NCBI RefSeq assembly: GCF_003932955.1
Contig: NZ_QOVY01000021.1
Span: 1 to 39,552, forward strand
Direction of reading: 5' to 3'
From: Chryseobacterium sp. SC28
GTDB lineage: Bacteria > Bacteroidota > Bacteroidia > Flavobacteriales > Weeksellaceae
DNA length: 39,552 nucleotides
Part shown: positions 1 through 7,036 of the stretch, piece after piece
How the letters are laid out: the number at the start of each line of letters is the position of its first letter
Numbering within the stretch: the stretch's first letter is position 1
Position numbers and translations under genes: made by a program
The notes under the pieces: generated by a model
Told to the model about the DNA's origin: nothing
The model's database searches: none
What the model saw: the letters and a program-made list of their open reading frames with translations, nothing else

Positions 1-162
1 GAAGACGGCGTTCCGATCATCATGGTTCAGAAACTTATGGGTCATGAAAGAATTGAATCGACGATGGAATACCTCCATGTCTGCCAGCTATCGGATCAGC
101 AGCCGCACAGCCCCCTGGATACCGTTTTCGCTTTATGCCGCAAAAATGGAATCCCGAAGTAA
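1..162 (+). CDS. Tyrosine recombinase, C-terminal fragment cut by window edge
   Basis: Frame 1 is open from the first base to a TAA at 160-162. It encodes the last 53 residues of a phage-integrase-type tyrosine recombinase. The segment LMGHERIESTMEYLHV holds the family's late His (in MGH) and the catalytic Tyr (in MEYLHV). Its last 17 bases overlap the start of the IS91 transposase. In IS91-like elements of Bacteroidetes a tyrosine recombinase commonly precedes the transposase, so I read the two as one element. The N-terminal part lies outside the window, so its integrity cannot be judged. Confidence 0.8.
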   Translation, partial: EDGVPIIMVQKLMGHERIESTMEYLHVCQLSDQQPHSPLDTVFALCRKNGIPK

Positions 163-1264
163 GGCAAAGCATCAAAACGGAAGCGTTGCAGATGTTCTTC
201 GTAAAATCAGTTTATCGGCCCGGAATTTTACGGCTCATCAGGAAAAAACGCTTCGGGCTCTGTCCTATTGCCGCACTTCAGCTTTGGGTGGTCATATCGA
301 TGCGTGCGACGGTTGCGGAAATCTTTCCATCAGTTACAACTCGTGTCGTAACCGGCATTGTCCGCAATGTCAAGGTCATAAAAAAGAAGAATGGATCCAG
401 AAGCGCGAAGCGGATTTACTCCCGTGCAGCTATTATCATCTCGTTTTCACGCTTCCCGAAGAGCTGAACGGTTTGGCAATTGCAAATCCCACACTCATTT
501 ACAAAACATTGTTTGAAGCAGCTTGGGCAACATTAAACCAGTTTGGCAAAACGGAAGGAATGCAGCTCGGAATGATTGCCATACTTCATACGTGGGGACA
601 GAACCTGAGCCTTCATCCGCACCTGCACTGCATTGTTCCTGGCGGCGGAATTGATCATCACGGAAAGTGGAAAAAGAAAGTACGAACCGATAAATATCTC
701 TTCTCTGTAAAAGCGATGAGCAAAGTGTTCCGTGCGAAGTTTGTGGCTTCCTTAAGAGCCTGTGGAATTACTGACCGGGATTTAATGGAGAAACTCTTCA
801 CCAAGAACTGGGTCGTCTATGCCAAAAGACCTTTTGGCGGCCCGAAACAGGTGATCGAATATTTAGGCAGGTACACCCACAAAGTCGCCATCAGCAACCA
901 CCGCATCAAAGAAGTAACGGATAAGGAAGTGCGTTTTGCCTACAGGGATTACCGAAAGGGCGGCGAAAAAAAGGAAATGACCCTCAGCAACGAAGAGTTT
1001 GCGCGAAGGTTCTCCCTGCACATTCTGCCAAAAAGATTTGTGCGGATCCGCCATTACGGGATTTTGAGCAGCAGCTGGAAGCGTGGGAAACTGCAGGCTC
1101 TGCAATCAGATTTAAAGATCAATATCCCGGAGGTAACACCTAAAACGCTGCTCAATAAATGCCGGTGCTGCAAGGAGGGAAACCTGGTTACCATTGCTGT
1201 TTTCGGGCAGCGCGGTCCGCCGCAGGACTTTCTTTTCGTCACTCAACCTTTCTCTGCGAAATAA
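146..1264 (+). CDS. IS91-family transposase (HUH/Y2 rolling-circle)
   Basis: A 372-residue protein from the ATG at 146. This start is preferred to the in-frame ATG at 44, which lies inside the recombinase reading frame. The N-terminal half has a zinc-binding cluster (CDGCG ... CRNRHCPQC, about residues 54-75). The HUH metal motif is HPHLHC (about 157-162). The paired tyrosines lie in YLGRY (about 239-243), spaced Y-x3-Y as in the IS91 Y2 transposases. A late CRCC pair sits near the C-terminus. The family moves by single-strand rolling-circle transposition. Length and motifs look intact, so the element may be active if its recombinase partner and both ends are complete. Confidence 0.92.
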   Translation: MESRSKAKHQNGSVADVLRKISLSARNFTAHQEKTLRALSYCRTSALGGHIDACDGCGNLSISYNSCRNRHCPQCQGHKKEEWIQKREADLLPCSYYHLVFTLPEELNGLAIANPTLIYKTLFEAAWATLNQFGKTEGMQLGMIAILHTWGQNLSLHPHLHCIVPGGGIDHHGKWKKKVRTDKYLFSVKAMSKVFRAKFVASLRACGITDRDLMEKLFTKNWVVYAKRPFGGPKQVIEYLGRYTHKVAISNHRIKEVTDKEVRFAYRDYRKGGEKKEMTLSNEEFARRFSLHILPKRFVRIRHYGILSSSWKRGKLQALQSDLKINIPEVTPKTLLNKCRCCKEGNLVTIAVFGQRGPPQDFLFVTQPFSAK

Positions 1265-1456
1265 CCTTTGCGGGTAAGGGAAGTTGTGCCCTACAGCCAG
1301 TAAAATCCCGCAGAAACCACTTCCAAAGGCTACCAAAAGCCACAAAAAAAGCAGTCCTTCCGAAAAAACTGCTTTGCACCTCTAAATTCTAAAAACGACA
1401 TCCCCATAAGAGGACCATCATACTGCTGAAAAGCCACCGGAGCTTCCGTTCAACGG

Positions 1457-1491
1457 GCTTTCATCTTCTGTCCTGCGGACAAGACGAAAGC
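1457..1491 (+). repeat. Strong hairpin beyond the IS91 transposase, possible oriIS end
   Basis: GCTTTC (1457-1462) pairs with GAAAGC (1486-1491). Inside it TCTT pairs with AAGA and TGTCC with GGACA around a TGC loop. IS91 elements have a subterminal hairpin at the replication-origin end, and this one lies about 190 bases beyond the transposase stop. No GAAC or CAAG target tetranucleotide is obvious next to it, so the exact end is not fixed. A weaker hairpin with arms AAAGCAGT/ACTGCTTT (1348-1375) lies between it and the gene and could be a terminator. I see no gene in 1265-1514. Confidence 0.45.
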
Positions 1492-1514
1492 TTAGTTATT
1501 AGCAGAAGTTTTTC

Positions 1515-2393
1515 TTATTCCAATTGTTTTTTAATTCTTTCGGTGGTTTCTTTTGGTAAATTTATCAATGTCATGATATGTTCAGAGTTATTTTCCCAAT
1601 AAATTTTAGGCATTTTTGCAGAATTATAAAGATTTTTTCCTCTAATTGCAGGAACAATTTTGTCATTCTTCCCTTGAATAATTATTTTAGGAACATTCTC
1701 TATATATTTTATGTCTTGGACAGCAACATACTCTTGGTTAAAATCTTGTGGAGAATTTTTTGCTTTTTCTTTAAGAAATGAAATTGGAGAATAATCCATT
1801 GCTAAAGTTTGGGCCGATTCAATGGAACTATCGAGAACTAATAAATTGATTTTAGATTGGTTTTCTTTAGCGATTTTTACGGCAAGTTGACCTCCCAAAG
1901 ACATTCCATAAACAACTATTTTACGATTTCCATTATTTTCTGAGTCTAAAAAATCTTTAAATGCTACTTCCGTATCTGTTAAAACTCCGTGATAATTTGG
2001 AGTTCCATTTGATTTCCCAAAACCTCTCCAATCAAAAGCATAAACTTCAAACCCGCTTTCTACCAATGGTCTTATCATATCTTGATAAGTGCTTACATTT
2101 CCTCCACCGCCATGAATGAAAAATATTTTTGAATCCGTTTCGTGTGTTGGCTTGAATACATAAGTGTAAATATTAATTGAGTCATTAACTTTTAAAACTT
2201 TTTCAGAATGCTGTAAATGTTTGAAAGGTTGCATTTCTTTGCTTGGGAAATAAAAAAGTTTTGATTCGTCATTATTAACGATTCCTTCAAAAATTGGATT
2301 TGTTTTGTAAAAATAAACTCCTAAACCAATAATTCCTACTAATCCCAAAAATAAAATTAAGCCGATAATTTTCAAAATTTTCTTTGTTTTCAT
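1515..2393 (-). CDS. Membrane-anchored alpha/beta hydrolase (serine aminopeptidase S33-like)
   Basis: A 292-residue protein with one N-terminal membrane helix (about residues 7-28), then an alpha/beta hydrolase domain. The oxyanion-hole region reads HGGGGN, followed by DWRGFGKS. The nucleophile elbow is GMSLGG, with Ser as the nucleophile. A late Asp (QGKNDKIVP) and His (NNSEHIM) complete a plausible triad. The substrate cannot be told from sequence. It is much richer in A+T than the IS91 transposase beside it and is bordered on its upstream side by a palindromic element, so it may be an acquired cassette-like gene. TTAGCAGAA just past its stop and TTCTGCTAA upstream form an inverted pair around it. 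Confidence 0.85.
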   Translation of the reverse strand: MKTKKILKIIGLILFLGLVGIIGLGVYFYKTNPIFEGIVNNDESKLFYFPSKEMQPFKHLQHSEKVLKVNDSINIYTYVFKPTHETDSKIFFIHGGGGNVSTYQDMIRPLVESGFEVYAFDWRGFGKSNGTPNYHGVLTDTEVAFKDFLDSENNGNRKIVVYGMSLGGQLAVKIAKENQSKINLLVLDSSIESAQTLAMDYSPISFLKEKAKNSPQDFNQEYVAVQDIKYIENVPKIIIQGKNDKIVPAIRGKNLYNSAKMPKIYWENNSEHIMTLINLPKETTERIKKQLE

Positions 2394-2530
2394 TCTGTTT
2401 TAATTTGTAGGTCAAATTTGCTTTATTATTTTTATTGAAGAATTTGTTTTGGTTAAACTGTAAATTATGATTTCTGAATTGTTAAATTTTGTTCCCGAGT
2501 TGTTTTGTGCAGTATTTTTATAAAATTTCT

Positions 2531-2662
2531 GCTAACGTTCCGCCGCTTCTCGTCAGTTGCGAACTTCGGAACGAATTATTTTCTGTTAAAGATAAAAATT
2601 CTTGCGAAACGTGAACGTGAACTTACAACAAAATTCGCAATTGCGAGAAACGGCTGTTATGC
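2531..2662 (-). repeat. Imperfect palindrome resembling an integron-type attC site
   Basis: About 132 bases run from GCTAAC (2531-2536) to GTTATGC (2656-2662). The two ends are partly complementary: CTCGTCAGTTGCGAA on the left matches TTCGCAATTGCGAG on the right with mismatches. Folded long imperfect palindromes with AAC...GTT ends are the hallmark of attC sites, although these ends only loosely fit RYYYAAC...GTTRRRY. The stop codon of the neighbouring minus-strand gene lies inside the GTTATGC end, as often seen where a cassette gene runs into its recombination site. No integron integrase is visible in the window. Confidence 0.45.
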
Positions 2663-3187
2663 GTTCGGTTTTTTTTCTTCCACACTTTCCTTTTCAATAT
2701 ATTCCGCAAACCTTTTTCCATTTGTCAAAAGCAAATAACCGATGATTATTTTTATGAAATGAAAAATTAGCCAATGAGAATCAGGATAATCTTTAAATAA
2801 TGTTTTTTGCTGTAAAAAGTGAAACAATGCAGAACAAAAGTTTGGGAAACTCTCGGTTATCATTAAACCACCAATTACAATTATCGCGATGTTCAAAACT
2901 GTTGAGCTTTTAATATTTACATCAATTCTCTCTTCATTAAAATTCTTTTCAAGCTTCAGCTTTTCAACAAGCCATTCTGTTTTAAAAAGAAATAACCTGA
3001 TAATTAGAATGTAAATTATAACAGATAAAATTTGCATTAACCAAACGATTAGTAAATTTTCTGTATCTAAATTTCCGCTTGTAAAAGATAAGGTTGAATA
3101 AAATTGTGGAATTAATGAAATACAACTAAACAATAACAAAAGACCAATAATCTTAAGCAGTATTTTCCAAAACGTGTTAATTTGCAT
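2657..3187 (-). CDS. Hypothetical four-helix membrane protein
   Basis: A 176-residue protein I do not recognise. It has four predicted membrane helices: about residues 8-28, 46-66, 97-115 and 140-156. A charged loop follows helix 2, and the C-terminal tail is charged (EYIEKESVEEKKPNA). There are no enzymatic motifs. Its TAA stop lies inside the GTTATGC end of the attC-like palindrome. Gene and palindrome therefore look like one unit with the same orientation as the hydrolase gene downstream. Function unknown. Confidence 0.6.
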   Translation of the reverse strand: MQINTFWKILLKIIGLLLLFSCISLIPQFYSTLSFTSGNLDTENLLIVWLMQILSVIIYILIIRLFLFKTEWLVEKLKLEKNFNEERIDVNIKSSTVLNIAIIVIGGLMITESFPNFCSALFHFLQQKTLFKDYPDSHWLIFHFIKIIIGYLLLTNGKRFAEYIEKESVEEKKPNA

Positions 3188-3235
3188 AGTTTAATTTTTT
3201 AAATGATTTAGTCTTTTTTTACGTGAGTCGAAAAC

Positions 3236-3326
3236 TGACGCATAACTTGTTTATACTCGCTATAAACCAGCGACTATACACCCAAAATTGCGCGCATACT
3301 CGCTAGTCAGTAGCGTATTTTTATCA
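3236..3326 (-). repeat. Second hairpin-rich element with a GCATAAC end
   Basis: GCATAAC occurs at 3239-3245. It is followed by a short hairpin TCGCT...AGCGA, and another, CGCTA...TAGCG, near the far end (roughly 3301-3319). It lies just upstream of the four-helix membrane protein gene and shares the GCATAAC end with the palindrome at 2531-2662. It may be the recombination site of the preceding cassette. The support is weak because only the end motif and local hairpins are visible. Confidence 0.3.
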
Positions 3327-3470
3327 AATATAGTATTTATTTATAATCCTACAAATCATCAAACTGACTTTTAATTTGTTGAATATTTTTAGTACTCACG
3401 TGGTGTATATTTCAGTGGTTTTACTACTGCTATGTCCCAACAACTATTGACTATACCTCAATCTGTTCCG

Positions 3471-3880
3471 CTCGAAGAAAACCCGAAAAAGGAGCAGAAA
3501 AAAAACGCTGGAAATCCTCTTTCGCAACATTCCATTTTCCGGCGATTAAAAACACCAAAAAAAGGCTTTTCTTGCAGAAGTGTTCGAGAAGTGTTCGACT
3601 CTTGTTCGGAAAAACGGTACTTTTTTCGAAGCGCTTTCGAAGAAGTGTGAAAGAAAGCTCGAACAAAACCCGAAAAAAGAGCGAAAAAAAACACTGGAAA
3701 TCCTCGTTTCCAACATTCCAATTTTCGGCGATTAAACACATCAAAAAAAAGCCTTTTCTTTCAGAACTGTTCGAAAGCTCTTCGACTCTTGTTCGGAAAA
3801 ACGGTACTTTTTTCGAAGCGCTCTCGAAGAAGTGTGCAACGAGAGTCGAAGAAAACCCGAAAAAGGAGGAGAAAAAATGA
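3471..3880. repeat. 187-bp tandem direct repeat, two full copies plus a partial third
   Basis: Copies start at 3471, 3658 and 3845, each with the pattern TCGAAnAAAACCCGAAAAA, giving a period of exactly 187 bases. Conserved blocks in the full copies include CTGGAAATCCTC, CGGCGATTAAA and CGGTACTTTTTTCGAAGCGC. The unit ends with a near-palindrome, TTCGAAGCGC followed by TCGAAGAAG. Because 187 is not a multiple of three, the frame shifts between copies, which argues that the open frames here are not genes. The stretch 3188-3975 contains no gene I can support; this repeat and the hairpin element at 3236-3326 are its contents. Confidence 0.9.
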
Positions 3881-3975
3881 CTCAAATCTGCTTATGAAAA
3901 ATGATCCATTTCAAAAAATACCATCCAAGTATGTCGCGAATAATCACCGCACTTAGATTTCAAAGTTTTCTATTT

Positions 3976-4623
3976 TTATTTTCGCCGGATGAGGTGCAGC
4001 CCATCTCGCAACGGTAAAATCAGATTTTCAAAATCAGGATCTTGCGCCACGATTTTATTTACCATTTTGATTTGTTCGGTCTGTTGGTCTTTCGGATGAT
4101 CTTCAAGAACTTTTCCGTACCACAGCACGTTGTCGATGAGGATCACGCTTCCCGAACGCAGGTTGGGTTTGATGAGTTTCAGATAGTCGAGATAGCTTTC
4201 TTTATCGGCATCGATGAAGATCAAATCCCAAGTTTTGTCCAGTTTTTTAATCACTTCCTTGGCATCACCGATGATGAATTCGATTTGGTCTTTATAAGCA
4301 CTTTCCGAGAAATATTTCTTGGGAATGTAGGCCAAGTCTTCATTTTTATCGATCGTATAGATTTTGCCGTCTTTGGGAAGGCCTTCCGCCAAACTTAGCG
4401 CCGCATACCCCGTAAAAGTTCCGATTTCTAAAATATTTTTTGGGCTGATGATATGCGAGAGAATACTCAACAATCGCCCTTGCAAATAGCCGGAAATCAT
4501 GTGGGGCTGAGTTGTTTTCTGATAGGTTTCTTTGCGTAACTTTTTGAGAATGGCGGGTTCTTCAGAAGCGTGGTCTTCTAGGTAGCGATCCATTTCTTTG
4601 TCCAATTCTTCGAAATAACTCAT
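3976..4623 (-). CDS. SAM-dependent O-methyltransferase (class I, caffeoyl-CoA OMT-like)
   Basis: About 215 residues if it starts at MSYFEELDKE (4623). An in-frame ATG 11 codons upstream (4656) is possible, but relatives usually begin at the MSYFEEL-type sequence. The SAM-binding motif I is ILEIGTFTGYAALSLAEGLP. It is followed by YTIDKNED (motif II Asp), a GDAKEVI segment and FIDADKESYLDYLKL with the metal-binding Asp typical of Methyltransf_3 proteins. VILIDNVLWYGKV and a C-terminal DGLHLIRRK complete the fold. It belongs to the small divalent-metal-dependent O-methyltransferases whose substrates in Bacteroidetes are mostly unknown. Confidence 0.9.
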   Translation of the reverse strand: MSYFEELDKEMDRYLEDHASEEPAILKKLRKETYQKTTQPHMISGYLQGRLLSILSHIISPKNILEIGTFTGYAALSLAEGLPKDGKIYTIDKNEDLAYIPKKYFSESAYKDQIEFIIGDAKEVIKKLDKTWDLIFIDADKESYLDYLKLIKPNLRSGSVILIDNVLWYGKVLEDHPKDQQTEQIKMVNKIVAQDPDFENLILPLRDGLHLIRRK

Positions 4624-4679
4624 TTTCTGTTCAGCTTTTGAGGTTTTGAAATCCAAAGTTAATCTAATTTGAAATCACA

Positions 4680-4710
4680 AAAAAACCTTGCCGTTCCAGA
4701 CAAGGTTTTC
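4680..4710 (-). terminator. Rho-independent terminator of the OmpA-like gene
   Basis: AACCTTG and CAAGGTT pair across a 10-base loop. Read on the minus strand, the stem is followed by a run of T's. It lies about 40 bases past the stop of the OmpA-like gene and before the methyltransferase gene, so it separates the two minus-strand units. Confidence 0.8.
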
Positions 4711-4750
4711 AATTTTAGATTTTTGATATAAATCAATGAAGATTCACCGT

Positions 4751-5587
4751 TTATTTTTTCACCGGAGCGATGTCCATCAGTTTCATAAACTCATCCAGTT
4801 TCGGCATAATGATGATTTCCGTTCTTCGGTTTTCGCTTCGTCCCGAGACCGATGCATTGGTCGTTTTCGGATTATACTCAGATCTTCCGCCTGCCGTGAT
4901 TCGGCTAGGATCTACGCCAAACTGGGTCTGCAAAACCTTGGCAACCGCAGTCGCACGCAGCGCAGAAAGATCCCAATTGTCTCGCGGCGGAGTGGCACTG
5001 TTCAGTGGCGTATTGTCGGTATTTCCTTCAATCAGAACGCTGTACGTGTCGTAGTCGTTGATGACTTTAGCAACCTTCGCCAGCACATCGGCCGCAGCAG
5101 GTTGGATGTCGTATTTGCCGACTTGATAAAGCATTTTGTCTGACAATGAGATCATTACAACGCCTTTCAGCACTTTTACATCCACATCCTCATCAGCCAC
5201 ATTGTCCAGAGAACGTTTCAGTTTGTTGGACAATGCGATATTCAAACTGTCGTTTCTGCTTTTTCCGGCGATCAGTTGTTTGATGTACGCATTGGAAGCG
5301 TTGATCTCGCTCACCAGCTTATCAATGTTGGTAGAGGATTTTCCACTGTTGCTAAGGCAAGCATCAAGGCTGGATTTCAGGGCATTGTTTTGTCCCACGA
5401 GGAGATCGTTTTGACCTTTCAAAGAAGAATTCTCTGCTTTCAAATCTTGGATTTGACGCATTCTTTCTCCGGCATCTTCTACGCACTGTTTGTAGTTCAG
5501 ATTCAGGGCATCAAACTGTTTTTTGCTGACACATGAGCTTAGGGAAAGTCCCATCACCGCTATGGTCAAAATCTTGAATAATTTCAT
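4751..5587 (-). CDS. OmpA-family outer-membrane lipoprotein
   Basis: A 278-residue protein with a lipoprotein signal peptide (lipobox LSLSSC, lipidated Cys19). A helical, probably coiled-coil region spans about residues 35-95. The C-terminal OmpA-like peptidoglycan-binding domain is about residues 140-265. Recognisable parts are LIEGNTDNTPL, the helix LSALRATAVAKVLQTQFGV, and GGRSEYNPKTTN...GRSENRRTEI, where the conserved Asp/Arg contacts to diaminopimelate are expected. Known relatives tether the outer membrane to peptidoglycan. It is transcribed away from tilS from a shared short intergenic region. Confidence 0.93.
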   Translation of the reverse strand: MKLFKILTIAVMGLSLSSCVSKKQFDALNLNYKQCVEDAGERMRQIQDLKAENSSLKGQNDLLVGQNNALKSSLDACLSNSGKSSTNIDKLVSEINASNAYIKQLIAGKSRNDSLNIALSNKLKRSLDNVADEDVDVKVLKGVVMISLSDKMLYQVGKYDIQPAAADVLAKVAKVINDYDTYSVLIEGNTDNTPLNSATPPRDNWDLSALRATAVAKVLQTQFGVDPSRITAGGRSEYNPKTTNASVSGRSENRRTEIIIMPKLDEFMKLMDIAPVKK

Positions 5588-5667
5588 ATCTTGGAGTTTA
5601 ATTGTTTCAAATCGTTCTTTGCAACCGGCTCAATTGGCCAATCTTCGTGCAAGCTGTTCCAACATTT

Positions 5668-5675
5668 CAAAAGTA
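5668..5675 (-). promoter_or_regulatory. Candidate -7 box for the OmpA-like gene
   Basis: On the minus strand this reads TACTTTTG, which fits the Bacteroidetes -7 consensus TAnnTTTG. It lies about 80 bases upstream of the start codon and close to the oppositely facing tilS box at 5690-5697. I see no good -33 TTG. Confidence 0.35.
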
Positions 5676-5689
5676 AGAATTATTAAACG

Positions 5690-5697
5690 TATATTTG
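5690..5697 (+). promoter_or_regulatory. Candidate -7 box for tilS
   Basis: TATATTTG fits TAnnTTTG and lies about 30 bases upstream of the GTG at 5729, which supports that start. Confidence 0.5.
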
Positions 5698-5728
5698 TAA
5701 TGATCAGCAATATTTTCTTTACATCATT

Positions 5729-7027
5729 GTGCTAAGTCTCCTCAAATTTCAAAACGCGCTCGAACAACTGTTGTCTCAGTCGCAACAAAAAACATACCTT
5801 TTGGCCGTGAGTGGCGGCGTAGATTCTATGGTTTTGGCTGATTTATTTCAGCATTCCGGTTATCATTTTCAGGTGGCACACGTTAATTATCATCTTCGGG
5901 GCGAGGATTCCAACCGCGATAAGGAGCTGGTTTCCGATTTTTGTAGCAAGCACGGCATTCCGTTTCATTGGTACGAGGTTTCGGAGGAAGATGGCAAGCC
6001 TGCAAATTCTATTCAGAACTGGGCGAGAGAGTTGCGCTATCGGTTTTTCCGAAAAATCCAACAGGAGCAAAATCTCGAATATATCGTCACCGCCCATCAT
6101 CTGAACGACCAGTTGGAAACTTTCCTCATCAACCTTTCCAAAGCGGCGGGAATCCAAGGCTTGAGCGGCATTCCGGCTAACGAAAATGGGATTGTCCGGC
6201 CACTGCTCGGTTTTTCCAAGCAAGAGATTTATGAATTTGCGAACGAAAAAAATATTGAATTCCGCGAAGATCTATCTAACCAAAAAAGCGATTATTTGCG
6301 AAATAAAATCAGGCACAACATCGTTCCCGAATTAGAAAAAGTGAATGATCATTTCCTGCCGAATTTTGCGAAAAGTATGGACATCCTCAATCAGACAAAA
6401 AATGTTTTGAATAATTGTATTGATGAAAAAATAAAGGCTTTTGAAACGAATCTTGAAACGGGACAAACAGTCATTGGTAAAACGAAGTTCTCGGAAGAAT
6501 CAGATTTAATTCGTTTTGAGATTTTGAAAAATTTTGGGTTTAAGGATGAAAAAGAAATGCAAAAAATCTTCACCGCGCAGACCGGCAGTACATTTTTCAA
6601 TTCAGAATACCAATTGATTGTCAACAGAAACGAATTGATTTTGAATCAAAGGATGGAAGAGGGAAGAGGAAAGATGGAAGATGTAGAAATTGCTCTTGAA
6701 ATGGTCGGAAACGAAATTGTGATTCCTGAAAATATTAAAACCGAAATCCGAGAATTCGGGAATTGCAATTGGAAAATCGATAAAAATAATATAAACTTGC
6801 CGCTAAAATTGAGGAAAAAAAGATCGGGCGACACATTTTTCCCAATTGGAATGGCGGGCAAAAAGAAAATCGCCAAATTTTTTAAGGACGAAAAATTGTC
6901 TATTTTAGCGAAGCGAAAAATCTGGCTCCTCTGCGATGCCAATGATCAGATTGTGGGCGTGTTGCCTTTCCGGCAAGACGGCAGGTTCCACTCAAATGAT
7001 GCTGAATCTTTGGAAGTTAAAATTTAA
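5729..7027 (+). CDS. tilS: tRNA(Ile)-lysidine synthetase TilS
   Basis: A 432-residue protein starting with GTG at 5729. It makes lysidine at the wobble C of the tRNA-Ile that reads AUA, using ATP and lysine. The N-terminal PP-loop is SGGVDSM (about residues 28-34). AHVNYHLRGEDSNRD and TAHHLNDQLETFLINLSK are further TilS signatures. The C-terminal TilS_C domain contains RSGDTFFPIGMAGKKKIAKF and LPFRQDGRF. The full family architecture is present. It is followed after 9 bases by dsbD, so the two are probably co-transcribed. Confidence 0.96.
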   Translation: MLSLLKFQNALEQLLSQSQQKTYLLAVSGGVDSMVLADLFQHSGYHFQVAHVNYHLRGEDSNRDKELVSDFCSKHGIPFHWYEVSEEDGKPANSIQNWARELRYRFFRKIQQEQNLEYIVTAHHLNDQLETFLINLSKAAGIQGLSGIPANENGIVRPLLGFSKQEIYEFANEKNIEFREDLSNQKSDYLRNKIRHNIVPELEKVNDHFLPNFAKSMDILNQTKNVLNNCIDEKIKAFETNLETGQTVIGKTKFSEESDLIRFEILKNFGFKDEKEMQKIFTAQTGSTFFNSEYQLIVNRNELILNQRMEEGRGKMEDVEIALEMVGNEIVIPENIKTEIREFGNCNWKIDKNNINLPLKLRKKRSGDTFFPIGMAGKKKIAKFFKDEKLSILAKRKIWLLCDANDQIVGVLPFRQDGRFHSNDAESLEVKI

Positions 7028-7036
7028 AATCAAAAA

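Noticed and set aside
3451-3885. 144-codon open frame on the minus strand with repeated Phe-rich sequence
   Set aside because: It lies entirely in the 187-bp tandem repeat. The repeat length shifts the frame in each copy, and the composition is low-complexity Phe/Ser, so coding is unlikely.
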